DNA from: HGM11416 sp964532155
GTDB lineage: Bacteria > Bacillota > Clostridia > Christensenellales > Borkfalkiaceae
NCBI GenBank assembly: GCA_964532155.1
Contig: CAZHGN010000002.1
Coordinates: forward strand, 1 to 64,000
Direction: 5' to 3'
DNA: 64,000 nucleotides
Part shown: one piece after another, positions 1-7,882 of the stretch
Numbering within the stretch: the first letter of the stretch is position 1
Layout: each line of letters opens with the position of its first letter
Position numbers and translations under genes: made by a program
The notes under the pieces: generated by a model
Told to the model about the DNA's origin: nothing
Seen by the model: only the letters and a program-made list of their open reading frames with translations
Database searches by the model: none

Positions 1-983
1 AACTTTCTTACGAATGGGGCTACCGCTATATTAAATTCGACTTCGTTATATACGGCATGTCGGGCGGAAGATATTCCGAAAAGAACTGGACGGGCGTTAA
101 AAACTATCAAAAAGCGCTCGAAATAATGCGTTCCGCGGTAACCGAGGATACCTTGCTTTTAGCTTGCACGTCGCCGATGTGTCAGTCGATAGGGGCGGTG
201 GATATTTTGCGTACGAGCGTGGATATTTTCGAGAAATGGTCGTCGCTTAAAAGCGTGGCAAGGCAAGTGCTTAACCGCAGTTTTTTAAACTATGCCATCA
301 AAATCGATCCCGATTGCTTGCTCGTAAGGACAGCCGAGCACGAGGACGACGAGGCGTTTAGGCGCTGTACTCGCACGAAACAAGAAATAAAAACTTTCGC
401 ATCGTTTATGGCGGCAACCGGTGGCAACTTAATGTTTTCGGATAAACTTTCGCTTTTAACTAGCGACAGAGTAGAGCTTATGAAAAAGCTTTTGCCCGTC
501 AATCAAACGGCGGTTATTCCCGTCGATATTTGCGAGCGGGATATTCCGTCCGTATTAATAACCGATTGCGGCGTGCACGGCGTAAAAACCGTTACTTTAA
601 TAAACTGGGGCGATTATCCGGAAGTTATCAGTTACGACCTAAATAAGCAATATTCCGCGTTTGATTTTTGGCAACAAAAACCGCTTGGCAAACTTAAAAC
701 GCTAAGCTTTAATATTCCCGCGCACGAATGCAAGGTTATTCACTTAACTTGCGATTTGCCGATTATCGGTTTTTACGATAGAATAATTCCCGATGTTAAA
801 CTCGATATTTTGGACGAGTTCGGCAACGAATTTAGCTTAAAAGGGCTAAAAGCGGGAGAAAAACTGCTTTTAAACGGCGACTTTTTAGTCGAAAGCCTTT
901 CTGGCGGAAAAATCGACGGACAAACCGTTACGGCGGACGGCGGAGATTTAAAAATCGTTTGCAAGGAGCGCGAAGATGCTTAA
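1..983 (+). CDS. GH36 alpha-galactosidase, C-terminal part (cut by window edge)
   Basis: The frame is open from the left edge, so the 5' end lies outside the window. The visible part begins in the catalytic barrel: WGYRYIKFDF carries the expected GH36 nucleophile Asp (codon 39-41), and LRTSVDIFEKW is the acid/base region. It aligns along its whole length with the next gene, and bases 663-955 are identical to 2701-2993. The family hydrolyses terminal alpha-1,6-galactosides such as melibiose and raffinose. No signal peptide can be judged because the N-terminus is missing. The stop codon overlaps the ATG of the next gene by 8 bp, so the two are co-transcribed. The gene is a tandem paralogue. In the acid/base motif this copy has RTSVD where the neighbour has RVGRD, so the substrate may differ. 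Family assignment is firm; exact substrate is inferred. Confidence 0.85.
   Translation, partial: LSYEWGYRYIKFDFVIYGMSGGRYSEKNWTGVKNYQKALEIMRSAVTEDTLLLACTSPMCQSIGAVDILRTSVDIFEKWSSLKSVARQVLNRSFLNYAIKIDPDCLLVRTAEHEDDEAFRRCTRTKQEIKTFASFMAATGGNLMFSDKLSLLTSDRVELMKKLLPVNQTAVIPVDICERDIPSVLITDCGVHGVKTVTLINWGDYPEVISYDLNKQYSAFDFWQQKPLGKLKTLSFNIPAHECKVIHLTCDLPIIGFYDRIIPDVKLDILDEFGNEFSLKGLKAGEKLLLNGDFLVESLSGGKIDGQTVTADGGDLKIVCKEREDA
663..955 (+). repeat. 293-bp identical block, copy 1 (partner 2701-2993)
   Basis: I compared the two GH36 genes base by base. The block from gatttttggcaacaaaaacc to the final aaaat is identical in both copies at a constant offset of 2038 bp. Identity drops abruptly on both sides, including at synonymous positions. 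This encodes the C-terminal beta-sandwich domain. The pattern suggests recent gene conversion rather than purifying selection. Confidence 0.9.
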
Positions 984-3015
984 ATTTTATATAGAAAACG
1001 GCGAACTTTGCTTAGATAGCGGCTTGGGTTTTGAAATTGCAAGCGTTACCGCTTATTTAGAATGGGCGGGTAACCATTACGACACCATAATAAAACGCAG
1101 CGACAAATGGCGGGTTGAAAACGGTTTAGATACAGCCGTTGCGACCGACGGCGTGTTTACCATACGTGCCGAAGTTAAAAACGGCGGGCTGTACGTACGA
1201 GGCGGCGTTATCGTTCCGAAAGAGGCGGGCGCTTTGGTTAACTTTTGCCCGCTAAAGGGTGTAATTAAAAACGGCGGCTTTAAAACTGCGCTCGTTAACG
1301 AAGGCTTTTGGATAAACGACGTTATAATAGATTTTATGCACTCCGAAGTCGGCGTTGAAGGCTTTATTAAGGGCGAGGTTAAGCGCAGTCCCGATTACGC
1401 CGTCGCTACGGTAGAGGACGGTGCGTTTTGCTTTGGCGCAGTTAACTACGACGACCGCTTTGCTCAAATAAACCTTTGCGAAAACGGCGAAGTGGAAACC
1501 GTAACTCCCGTATTTACGCGCAAGTATAACGGCGGAGAAGAGTTTTTATCCGGCAATTTTATAATTGCCAAGGCAAGCGGAATATCCGTCGCGCTCGAAA
1601 AATACGCCGAGGCACTAAGCGAAAACAATTCGCGCGGCAAAACCGATAATATTGCGCGTTCGGGTTGGTGCAGTTGGTATTATTACGGCACTAAAATTAG
1701 CGAGAAAATAGTTTTAGACAATTTAGCCGAAGCTAAGCGCTTAGGCTTAAACTTAGATATTTTTCAAATAGACGACGGTTGGAATATATCTCGCGGCGAC
1801 TGGGATGCTAACGAAAAATTCCCCCGCGGAATGAAGTTTTTAGCCGACGAAATTAAAAAAGCGGGCTTTATTCCCGGCATTTGGGTTGCTCCGCTAACTG
1901 CCGAAAAAAATTCCGAGTTTTTTAAAAACAATCAGGATTTGTTTGTGAAAGGGCTTTACGATAACGAAGTTTTCGGCAATATTTCGCTGGATTTAAGCAA
2001 CGAAAAAGCGCAAAAATGGCTTTACGATTTGTTTTATAAGCTTTCGCATGAGTGGGGATACCGTTATATTAAGTTCGATTTCGCGTTTTACGGAATATCG
2101 GGCGGTAAGCATTTGAACGAGCGGTTTAACGGCATGCAAAACTATTCCGAGGCGCTTAAAATTATGCGCTCTGCCGTAACTAGCGATACGCTTTTGCTCG
2201 CTTGCGGCGCGCCGCTTAGTCCTAGCGTTGGCAAGGCGGACGTTTTGCGCGTCGGCAGGGATATTTACGAGGATTGGCAGTCTGTAAAAACTAACGCAAA
2301 ACAAATAATTTTACGCAGTTTTTTAAATAAGGGGATAAGAATAGATCCCGATTGCGTTATAGCACACGAAAAAGGCAGTGAGGACGGCGAGGCGTTCAGG
2401 TTTTATACTCGCACCGAAGGCGAAAATAAAACGCTTATTTCGTTAACGGCGGCGTGCGGCGGCAACGTAATGTTTTCTGATAAGCTTTCGCTTTTATCCG
2501 ACGAAAAAATCGAGCTTATTAAAAAAATGCTGCCCGTAAACCAAAAAACGGCGCTTGCGTTCGACCTCGGCGTACGAGATATTCCGTCCGTGTTAATAAA
2601 CGATAGCGGCGTGCGCGGCGTAAAAACCGTTACTTTAATAAACTGGGGCGATTATCCTAAAGTTATTACACATGAACTTGATAAGCAATATTCGGCGTTC
2701 GATTTTTGGCAACAAAAACCGCTTGGCAAACTTAAAACGCTAAGCTTTAATATTCCCGCGCACGAATGCAAGGTTATTCACTTAACTTGCGATTTGCCGA
2801 TTATCGGTTTTTACGATAGAATAATTCCCGATGTTAAACTCGATATTTTGGACGAGTTCGGCAACGAATTTAGCTTAAAAGGGCTAAAAGCGGGAGAAAA
2901 ACTGCTTTTAAACGGCGACTTTTTAGTCGAAAGCCTTTCTGGCGGAAAAATCGACGGACAAACCGTTACGGCGGACGGCGGAGATTTAAAAATTGCCGCA
3001 AAAAGCGTGCGTTAA
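976..3015 (+). CDS. GH36 alpha-galactosidase
   Basis: A 679-residue glycoside hydrolase family 36 (melibiase) protein. Motifs in order: RSGWCSWYYYG opening the barrel (about residue 230), FQIDDGW (about 260), FIPGIWVAPL, the nucleophile D368 in YIKFDF, and the acid/base D429 in RVGRDIYEDW. A beta-rich N-terminal domain precedes the barrel and a C-terminal sandwich follows. Spacing of the motifs resembles the compact Thermotoga-type GH36 enzymes. No signal peptide is visible, so it is probably cytosolic and acts on imported galactosides. It overlaps the upstream paralogue by 8 bp and lies 124 bp ahead of an isomerase-kinase-aldolase operon that could use the released sugar. The last 100 residues are encoded by DNA identical to the upstream copy. 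Confidence 0.88.
   Translation: MLKFYIENGELCLDSGLGFEIASVTAYLEWAGNHYDTIIKRSDKWRVENGLDTAVATDGVFTIRAEVKNGGLYVRGGVIVPKEAGALVNFCPLKGVIKNGGFKTALVNEGFWINDVIIDFMHSEVGVEGFIKGEVKRSPDYAVATVEDGAFCFGAVNYDDRFAQINLCENGEVETVTPVFTRKYNGGEEFLSGNFIIAKASGISVALEKYAEALSENNSRGKTDNIARSGWCSWYYYGTKISEKIVLDNLAEAKRLGLNLDIFQIDDGWNISRGDWDANEKFPRGMKFLADEIKKAGFIPGIWVAPLTAEKNSEFFKNNQDLFVKGLYDNEVFGNISLDLSNEKAQKWLYDLFYKLSHEWGYRYIKFDFAFYGISGGKHLNERFNGMQNYSEALKIMRSAVTSDTLLLACGAPLSPSVGKADVLRVGRDIYEDWQSVKTNAKQIILRSFLNKGIRIDPDCVIAHEKGSEDGEAFRFYTRTEGENKTLISLTAACGGNVMFSDKLSLLSDEKIELIKKMLPVNQKTALAFDLGVRDIPSVLINDSGVRGVKTVTLINWGDYPKVITHELDKQYSAFDFWQQKPLGKLKTLSFNIPAHECKVIHLTCDLPIIGFYDRIIPDVKLDILDEFGNEFSLKGLKAGEKLLLNGDFLVESLSGGKIDGQTVTADGGDLKIAAKSVR
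2701..2993 (+). repeat. 293-bp identical block, copy 2 (partner 663-955)
   Basis: Second copy of the identical C-terminal block in the tandem GH36 genes. See the first copy for the boundaries. Confidence 0.9.
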
Positions 3016-3139
3016 AGGCTTTGTTTTCGGTTAAAAGTTTTAAATAATTATAAAAAAATAATAATGAGTCGCGGCGCTTAGGTTTACTTTAAATCGTAAA
3101 TTCGAAAAAAAAGGGCAAGCCCGCGCAAAGGAGAAATAT

Positions 3140-4084
3140 ATGAACTTTAATTCAACCGTAAAAGGTAGTTTGTTGGAAGGGTTTTACCCCGAGGGTTGGG
3201 ATTTTGAAAAAATCGACGCTTGCTGCGACGTCGCTCCCGAAAAAATAGGCGAGCGCCAGAGCTTTTGGAATGAAAAATTCGCCCCGATAGAGTGCAAAAA
3301 CGTGCATGATTTCGACGTTATGATGGGGCACGAAATTGCCAACGAAATAAGAAAAGCTAACCGAGAAAATAGAAAAATAGTCTTTATTTTACCCGTAGGA
3401 CCTATGGGTATGTATAAATGGGCGGTTTACTTCTTAAAAGAATGGAATGTTTCGTGCGAAAACGTTTGGTGCTTTAATATGGACGAATGGGCTGACGGCG
3501 AGGGTAATACTATAACGGGCGAAGCTTCGTTCCAAAGCGCTATGGAGCAAGCGTTTTATAATCCGTTAGGTGAACTTACCGTTCCAGTTTCACACAGAAA
3601 TTTTGCAGTTAAAGATAATTTGCCCACTTATCCCGAAAAAATTGCGGAACTTAAAAAACAAGGAGCAAAACTCGTTTTAGTCTACGGCATAGGCAGAATG
3701 TGCCATATTGCGTTTTGGGAACCCACTATAGGCGCCGAGTTTTCGTCCGATAAAGAATGGCTCTCTCAGCCTTATAGAATAGGGGTTAAACTTCACCCGC
3801 TCACTATCGAGCAAAATGCCATAACTTCGTTTAAGTCGCGCACGACTTTGGTTCCGTGCCGCGCAAATACCATAGGACCTGCGCTTATGTTCTCGGCGGA
3901 CTACGCTATCGGCGGGGCGGACGGCGCTTTATCTCGCGGTATGCAGTGGCAGGGCATGAGCCTTTGGATGACTTTAAGGTACGGACCTACTCGATTCGTA
4001 ACTTCAAGTTATATCCCCACTTTACCCGGCAAGTTGTTTTATCTTAAAGAATTAGCGGGACCTCTTTGCCCGGAGGCTAACTAA
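3140..4084 (+). CDS. NagB-family sugar-phosphate isomerase/deaminase-like protein
   Basis: A 314-residue member of the glucosamine-6-phosphate deaminase/isomerase (NagB) superfamily. FNMDEW (about residue 115) matches the NagB FNLDEY segment with the catalytic Asp, and [13 protein letters not shown] (about 183) matches the GIGxxGHIAFNEP signature with the catalytic His. The Gly before the His is Cys and the Asn of NEP is Trp, so it is not a standard NagB and may act on a different sugar phosphate. The start is preceded by AAAGGAG. The stop overlaps the next start in TAATG, giving tight coupling to a PfkB kinase and a class II aldolase. That order suggests isomerisation, phosphorylation and cleavage, as in the tagatose-6-phosphate route. 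The exact substrate is not determined. Confidence 0.72.
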   Translation: MNFNSTVKGSLLEGFYPEGWDFEKIDACCDVAPEKIGERQSFWNEKFAPIECKNVHDFDVMMGHEIANEIRKANRENRKIVFILPVGPMGMYKWAVYFLKEWNVSCENVWCFNMDEWADGEGNTITGEASFQSAMEQAFYNPLGELTVPVSHRNFAVKDNLPTYPEKIAELKKQGAKLVLVYGIGRMCHIAFWEPTIGAEFSSDKEWLSQPYRIGVKLHPLTIEQNAITSFKSRTTLVPCRANTIGPALMFSADYAIGGADGALSRGMQWQGMSLWMTLRYGPTRFVTSSYIPTLPGKLFYLKELAGPLCPEAN

Positions 4085-5082
4085 TGCGCGGCATAGCCGT
4101 TTGCGGCACTTTGTTGGTCGATAAAATTCTTCAAACCGAAAGTTATCCTAATTGCGGCGAACTTGCTTCGGTAAAAAGCGTTTCGCGCGCGGCAGGCGGT
4201 TTAGTTCACAACGTAGGCGCGGATATTAAAATTATGCGCCCCGATATACCCGTTTACGCTTACGCTAAAATAGGTTGCGACGACGACGGTAAATTCGTTT
4301 TAAACGAGCTTAAAAAACGAGGCGTAAACGTCAACGGCGTAGAAGTTAATCAAGAAGTTCCGACGGGTTTTACTTCGGTTATAAGCGTTAAAGGCGGTCA
4401 ACGCACGTTTTTTACGTATAACGGCGCTAACGACTCCTTCGGTTTTAACGGCAATTGCTCTTTTTATGCGCAAAACGGTGGCGCTAAATCGGGCGAGTCG
4501 GAAATAGCAATGCTGCACTTAGGCTATTTCGGCATTTTAAAAGCGGCGGACGAAGGCGGGGGAATAGCCGTATTAAAATCCGCTTGCGAGCAAGGCATTA
4601 AAACTTCTATCGATATGGTAAGTTTTACTCAAAGCGATTTTTCGTGCGTAAAACCTTGCTTAAAATACACGCATAATTTAATAATAAACGAGGTTGAAGC
4701 TTCGCTTTTGACGGGGCTTAAAGTTGAATCTCTCGGCGATTTAAAGTCCGCGGCTACCGCGCTTAAAGCCGCCGGCGTGCGCGAGCGAGTCGTTATTCAT
4801 ATGCCCGAAGTTTCAGTTTGTTTATCCGGTGGCGGGTATACCGTAGTGCCGTCGATAGAAATAGAAAAGAGTAAAATAGTAGGCACGACCGGTGCTGGCG
4901 ACGCGTTTTGCGCCGCTTGCTTAGTCGGTATTTACGACGGGCTTAGCGATGAGGAAATGCTTAAATTCGCATCTGAAGCGGCGGCTTGCTCGTTATTTGC
5001 CGCAGATGCGGTTAGCGGGCTTACTCGGCAAAAAACTTTACGCGAACAATTTAAAAATTATAAAAGGAAAAATTTATGTTAG
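4084..5082 (+). CDS. PfkB-family sugar kinase
   Basis: A 332-residue ribokinase/PfkB-type kinase. The N-terminal GTLLVDKI and the Gly-rich AAGGLVHNVGAD match PfkB signature 1. The C-terminal signature GTTGAGDAF carries the catalytic base D273 and the anion hole. The family phosphorylates a sugar or sugar phosphate with ATP. Between a NagB-like isomerase and a class II ketose-bisphosphate aldolase, the simplest role is a ketose-6-phosphate kinase making the bisphosphate for the aldolase (tagatose-6-phosphate or fructose-6-phosphate type). The start overlaps the previous stop by one base and the stop overlaps the next start in ATGTTAG. Confidence 0.82.
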   Translation: MRGIAVCGTLLVDKILQTESYPNCGELASVKSVSRAAGGLVHNVGADIKIMRPDIPVYAYAKIGCDDDGKFVLNELKKRGVNVNGVEVNQEVPTGFTSVISVKGGQRTFFTYNGANDSFGFNGNCSFYAQNGGAKSGESEIAMLHLGYFGILKAADEGGGIAVLKSACEQGIKTSIDMVSFTQSDFSCVKPCLKYTHNLIINEVEASLLTGLKVESLGDLKSAATALKAAGVRERVVIHMPEVSVCLSGGGYTVVPSIEIEKSKIVGTTGAGDAFCAACLVGIYDGLSDEEMLKFASEAAACSLFAADAVSGLTRQKTLREQFKNYKRKNLC

Positions 5083-5903
5083 TAAATCTTAACGACGTTT
5101 TAAAAAGGGCGCAGGCTGAAAAATACGCCGTGGGACTGTTCAATACCACTGATACGGATATGCTTCAAGCGGCAATCGGGGCGGCGGAAGAGTTAAATTC
5201 GCCTATAATTATCGGCACGGCGGAGGTGCTTTTACCTTACGGTGAATTAAAATTGATAGCGCCTTCGGTTTTAGCGGCGGCTAAGGCGGCTAAAGTGCCC
5301 GTAGTAGTGCATTTCGACCACGGTTTAAGCTTTGAACGCTGTATAGAGGCGTTAAAGTTCGGGTTTTCGTCAATTATGTTCGACGGCTCTGCTTTGCCTT
5401 ACGCGCAAAACCTCGAAGCCACACGCGAAATGGTTAAAATCGCACACGCGTTCGGCGCTACCGTAGAGGGTGAAATAGGGCACGTGGGCGAGGCTGTTAA
5501 TAACGACAACATGCAAACCGATTCGTACACTACCCCCGAAGAAGCGCTTGAATTTTATAACCATACCGGCGTAGACGCTTTAGCCGTTGCCATAGGTTCT
5601 GCGCACGGCGTTTATAAATCTAAACCTAAACTTAACATAGAACGACTTAAACAAATAAGCAACGTCGTGCCGGTGCCGCTGGTTTTGCATGGCGGTAGCG
5701 GCTTATCCGACGACGATTTTACTTCTTGCATTGAAAACGGTATGGCAAAGGTTAACGTTTTTACCGATTTGTGCTTGGCGGGCGAGCAAGCTTATAAACA
5801 TTCTAACGACGGATATTTAGAAACACGCAATAAAAAAGTCGAGCAAATAACACAAGCCGTTAAAAAGAAAATTTTGGTTTTCGGCAGCCAAAACAAAGGT
5901 TAG
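5076..5903 (+). CDS. Class II ketose-bisphosphate aldolase (tagatose/fructose type)
   Basis: A 275-residue zinc-dependent class II aldolase of the FbaA/GatY/KbaY family. VVVHFDHG (about residue 75) holds a Zn ligand His and an active-site Asp. VEGEIGHVGE follows, then AIGSAHGVYK and VLHGGSGL with further Zn ligands and phosphate contacts, and NVFTD near the C-terminus. The length is typical. It cleaves a ketose 1,6-bisphosphate to DHAP and glyceraldehyde 3-phosphate. It is the last gene of the operon and a terminator follows at 6002-6039. The operon context favours tagatose-1,6-bisphosphate, but fructose-1,6-bisphosphate cannot be excluded. Confidence 0.85.
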   Translation: MLVNLNDVLKRAQAEKYAVGLFNTTDTDMLQAAIGAAEELNSPIIIGTAEVLLPYGELKLIAPSVLAAAKAAKVPVVVHFDHGLSFERCIEALKFGFSSIMFDGSALPYAQNLEATREMVKIAHAFGATVEGEIGHVGEAVNNDNMQTDSYTTPEEALEFYNHTGVDALAVAIGSAHGVYKSKPKLNIERLKQISNVVPVPLVLHGGSGLSDDDFTSCIENGMAKVNVFTDLCLAGEQAYKHSNDGYLETRNKKVEQITQAVKKKILVFGSQNKG

Positions 5904-6001
5904 AATTAAACTGAAAATCCCCCCCCGATTTTTTGCATGGTGGTTACTGTTTCGCCTCTTTGCAAAATTTTTTGAGAGTGGTTGTAAAATTCAATATTAA
6001 T

Positions 6002-6039
6002 AAAAAACCGTAGAACGTAATTTTGCTCTGCGGTTTTTT
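6002..6039 (+). terminator. Rho-independent terminator of the aldolase operon
   Basis: An inverted repeat AAAAACCGTAGA / TCTGCGGTTTTTT (one G-U pair) with a T-run, 100 bp after the aldolase stop. The next gene is on the opposite strand. Confidence 0.75.
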
Positions 6040-6142
6040 GGCGCGTTAGAGCGGAAAAGGCAGTCGGATAATTGTTTGCAATTTGCCTCAGCTCTAAGAC
6101 TTAAATTGTTTTTGAAGGAAAAATTGTTATATTTTTAGTAAT

Positions 6143-7534
6143 TTATCTTGTTTTTTTGCCTTTTGAGACTTTGCCGTTGCACTTGCAAGCGTTGTCGGGG
6201 CTTTGTTTTGTCGTCGAGTTCTTGCAAGAGCAAGCGCAGGGCTCGGCGCGCTTTTTCGGTTTTGCGGGTTTAAAGCCGCTGCTCTTAGCCGCGTTTTTTA
6301 CGATTCCGATCTCGGCGTCGTCATATTTACGGTTGCGCAAGCGTTCAATCGGGTGCTCGGCTTGCTCGAACCGATAATCTTTGCCTTTTTTCATAATATA
6401 GTCGCGTATTATCTCGTGCGCGGGGTTTTTATCGTCGGGCTTTGTAAACTTAGAATTGAACGAGAAAAATCTGTCGTCGTCCTCGAGGTCGGCGACGTTT
6501 TTATAGTCGGTGAGTTTGCCGGTGTACTGCGCAGTCGTCTGAATAATATCTCGCACGTAGTCGATATTTTCGTGCAGGGAAAGCGGTTCGGGGAATTCTC
6601 CGTCGGCGATTATCGAGGTGTGATCCTTTTTGCAATACTTTTTAAGCATTGCTTCGGCGGCGTGCAGGTGCGAAAGTTCCGCCTCGAAAAACCTTGCCCA
6701 AATTTCCTTGATTTTGCCGTCGCTTTCGGTTACGTAGTTCGACCAATAGAGATAGCATTCGACGTATTCGTGCATAAGCGTACATTCGACGAGGTCGAGC
6801 GAGGTGTCTATAAGCGAGCCGTACTGAGTTACGTGTTCTTCTTCGACGAGGCAAATTTCTTCGTAAAGCCGCCTGCCGACGTCGTTTTTATACGTCGCCG
6901 CGACGTTCATATAAAAGTTCATCGTTTGCTGTTCGGCGGCGGTGATTATCATCGTATTAAGCACGGTTTTAAGCGGTGATTTTTTTGCGTCGATATTGCG
7001 TTTCACGTTGTCGTAGGGGTGACGATGATGGGCGATTGTCGGGCGAGCGGGCATAATTTCGGTGTAACCGCCTACGAGCCGTTCGGCGTGGATTCCGTAG
7101 TCGTTATCGAGTAGGTCTGCGTACCTATAAAGGTGATCGAAGTCTTCGAGCAACGCGAAGTCGAGTGCTTTTTTAACGTAAAAATTTTGCTCGTTTCTTG
7201 CCATTTCGGCGGTTAGGTCGACGGCGAGCTGTTCATAGGTTATAGTCGTTTCCAGCACGCTTTCGTCGGTCGGCTTTAAATGGGCAAGCTTTTGCTGCTG
7301 CTCCTTTTCGACAAACCGCATGAGCGCAAGATCTCGTCTAAGCGACGGCTCGGCGATATGCCGTTGCATTTGGTGCGAGTGCCAATTAGCTTCGTATTCT
7401 GCTCCGCAAGCGAGCACTATTCTTGCTTTCGTATACGGATCGGTTGCGTTTTTATCGTACGCGACCGGGTACAAGTCCTTAAGACTTTCTAAATAATCTT
7501 CGGGCTTTTTTGCCTTTTCTTTAAACGGATTCAT
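6143..7534 (-). CDS. Ferritin-like domain protein with Cys-rich tail
   Basis: A 463-residue protein that I can place only at superfamily level. Four helices carry paired carboxylate/His motifs typical of the ferritin-like fold: ACGAEYEANWHSHQ (about residue 45), ALLEDFDHLYRYAD (about 127), CLVEEEHVTQYG (about 230) and FEAELSHLHAAE (about 285). Such bundles bind a di-iron or di-manganese centre, so an oxidase or metal-storage role is possible. The C-terminus after about residue 420 is Lys/Pro-rich with a Cys cluster (CACSCK, then CKC), which could bind metal. There is no signal peptide. The gene stands alone on the minus strand. ATG is preceded by AAGGAGAAC. Function is unknown. Confidence 0.7.
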   Translation of the reverse strand: MNPFKEKAKKPEDYLESLKDLYPVAYDKNATDPYTKARIVLACGAEYEANWHSHQMQRHIAEPSLRRDLALMRFVEKEQQQKLAHLKPTDESVLETTITYEQLAVDLTAEMARNEQNFYVKKALDFALLEDFDHLYRYADLLDNDYGIHAERLVGGYTEIMPARPTIAHHRHPYDNVKRNIDAKKSPLKTVLNTMIITAAEQQTMNFYMNVAATYKNDVGRRLYEEICLVEEEHVTQYGSLIDTSLDLVECTLMHEYVECYLYWSNYVTESDGKIKEIWARFFEAELSHLHAAEAMLKKYCKKDHTSIIADGEFPEPLSLHENIDYVRDIIQTTAQYTGKLTDYKNVADLEDDDRFFSFNSKFTKPDDKNPAHEIIRDYIMKKGKDYRFEQAEHPIERLRNRKYDDAEIGIVKNAAKSSGFKPAKPKKRAEPCACSCKNSTTKQSPDNACKCNGKVSKGKKTR

Positions 7535-7882
7535 AATCGTTCTCCTTATGAGTTTCGTAACATGGTTATTTTCCGTTTTAAAATTTTTATACCGTCTTTG
7601 CTATTTTCCGTAAAAACGTATTGCATTTTGCCGTGCGCGTTTTGCTAAATTTTAGATAGACTTTTGCGCGCGTTTACGGCAAGGTTTTTAGCGAACGATT
7701 TCGGCGCGCTTTTTTACTAAACGATTTTAGCGAGCGTTCTGCAAAATTGATTATTTTACTTGCAAAAAGGGCGAGTTGGTGATAATATATATGCGTAAGC
7801 CGTAAATAAAAGCAAGCGGCTTAAAGCCGCATCGTTGCGACAATTTTCCGCAATCTATAGGCTTGATCAAAGTGAGGTTAAA
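7535..7882. promoter_or_regulatory. Intergenic region with candidate promoter TTGCAA-17-TAATAT
   Basis: A 348-bp region between divergent genes. On the plus strand TTGCAA (7760-7765) and TAATAT (7783-7788) are 17 bp apart, giving a leader of about 90 bases for the hexosaminidase gene. The leader has a short GCGGC/GCCGC hairpin. Nothing else recognisable is seen. Confidence 0.4.

Noticed and set aside
5919..5926. Run of eight C after the aldolase gene
   Set aside because: It is a short homopolymer in a non-coding spacer with no link to a start codon or promoter, so phase variation is not supported.
6203..6979. A 258-codon plus-strand frame opposite the ferritin-like gene
   Set aside because: Shadow of the minus-strand gene, whose metal-binding motifs and ribosome-binding site are clear.
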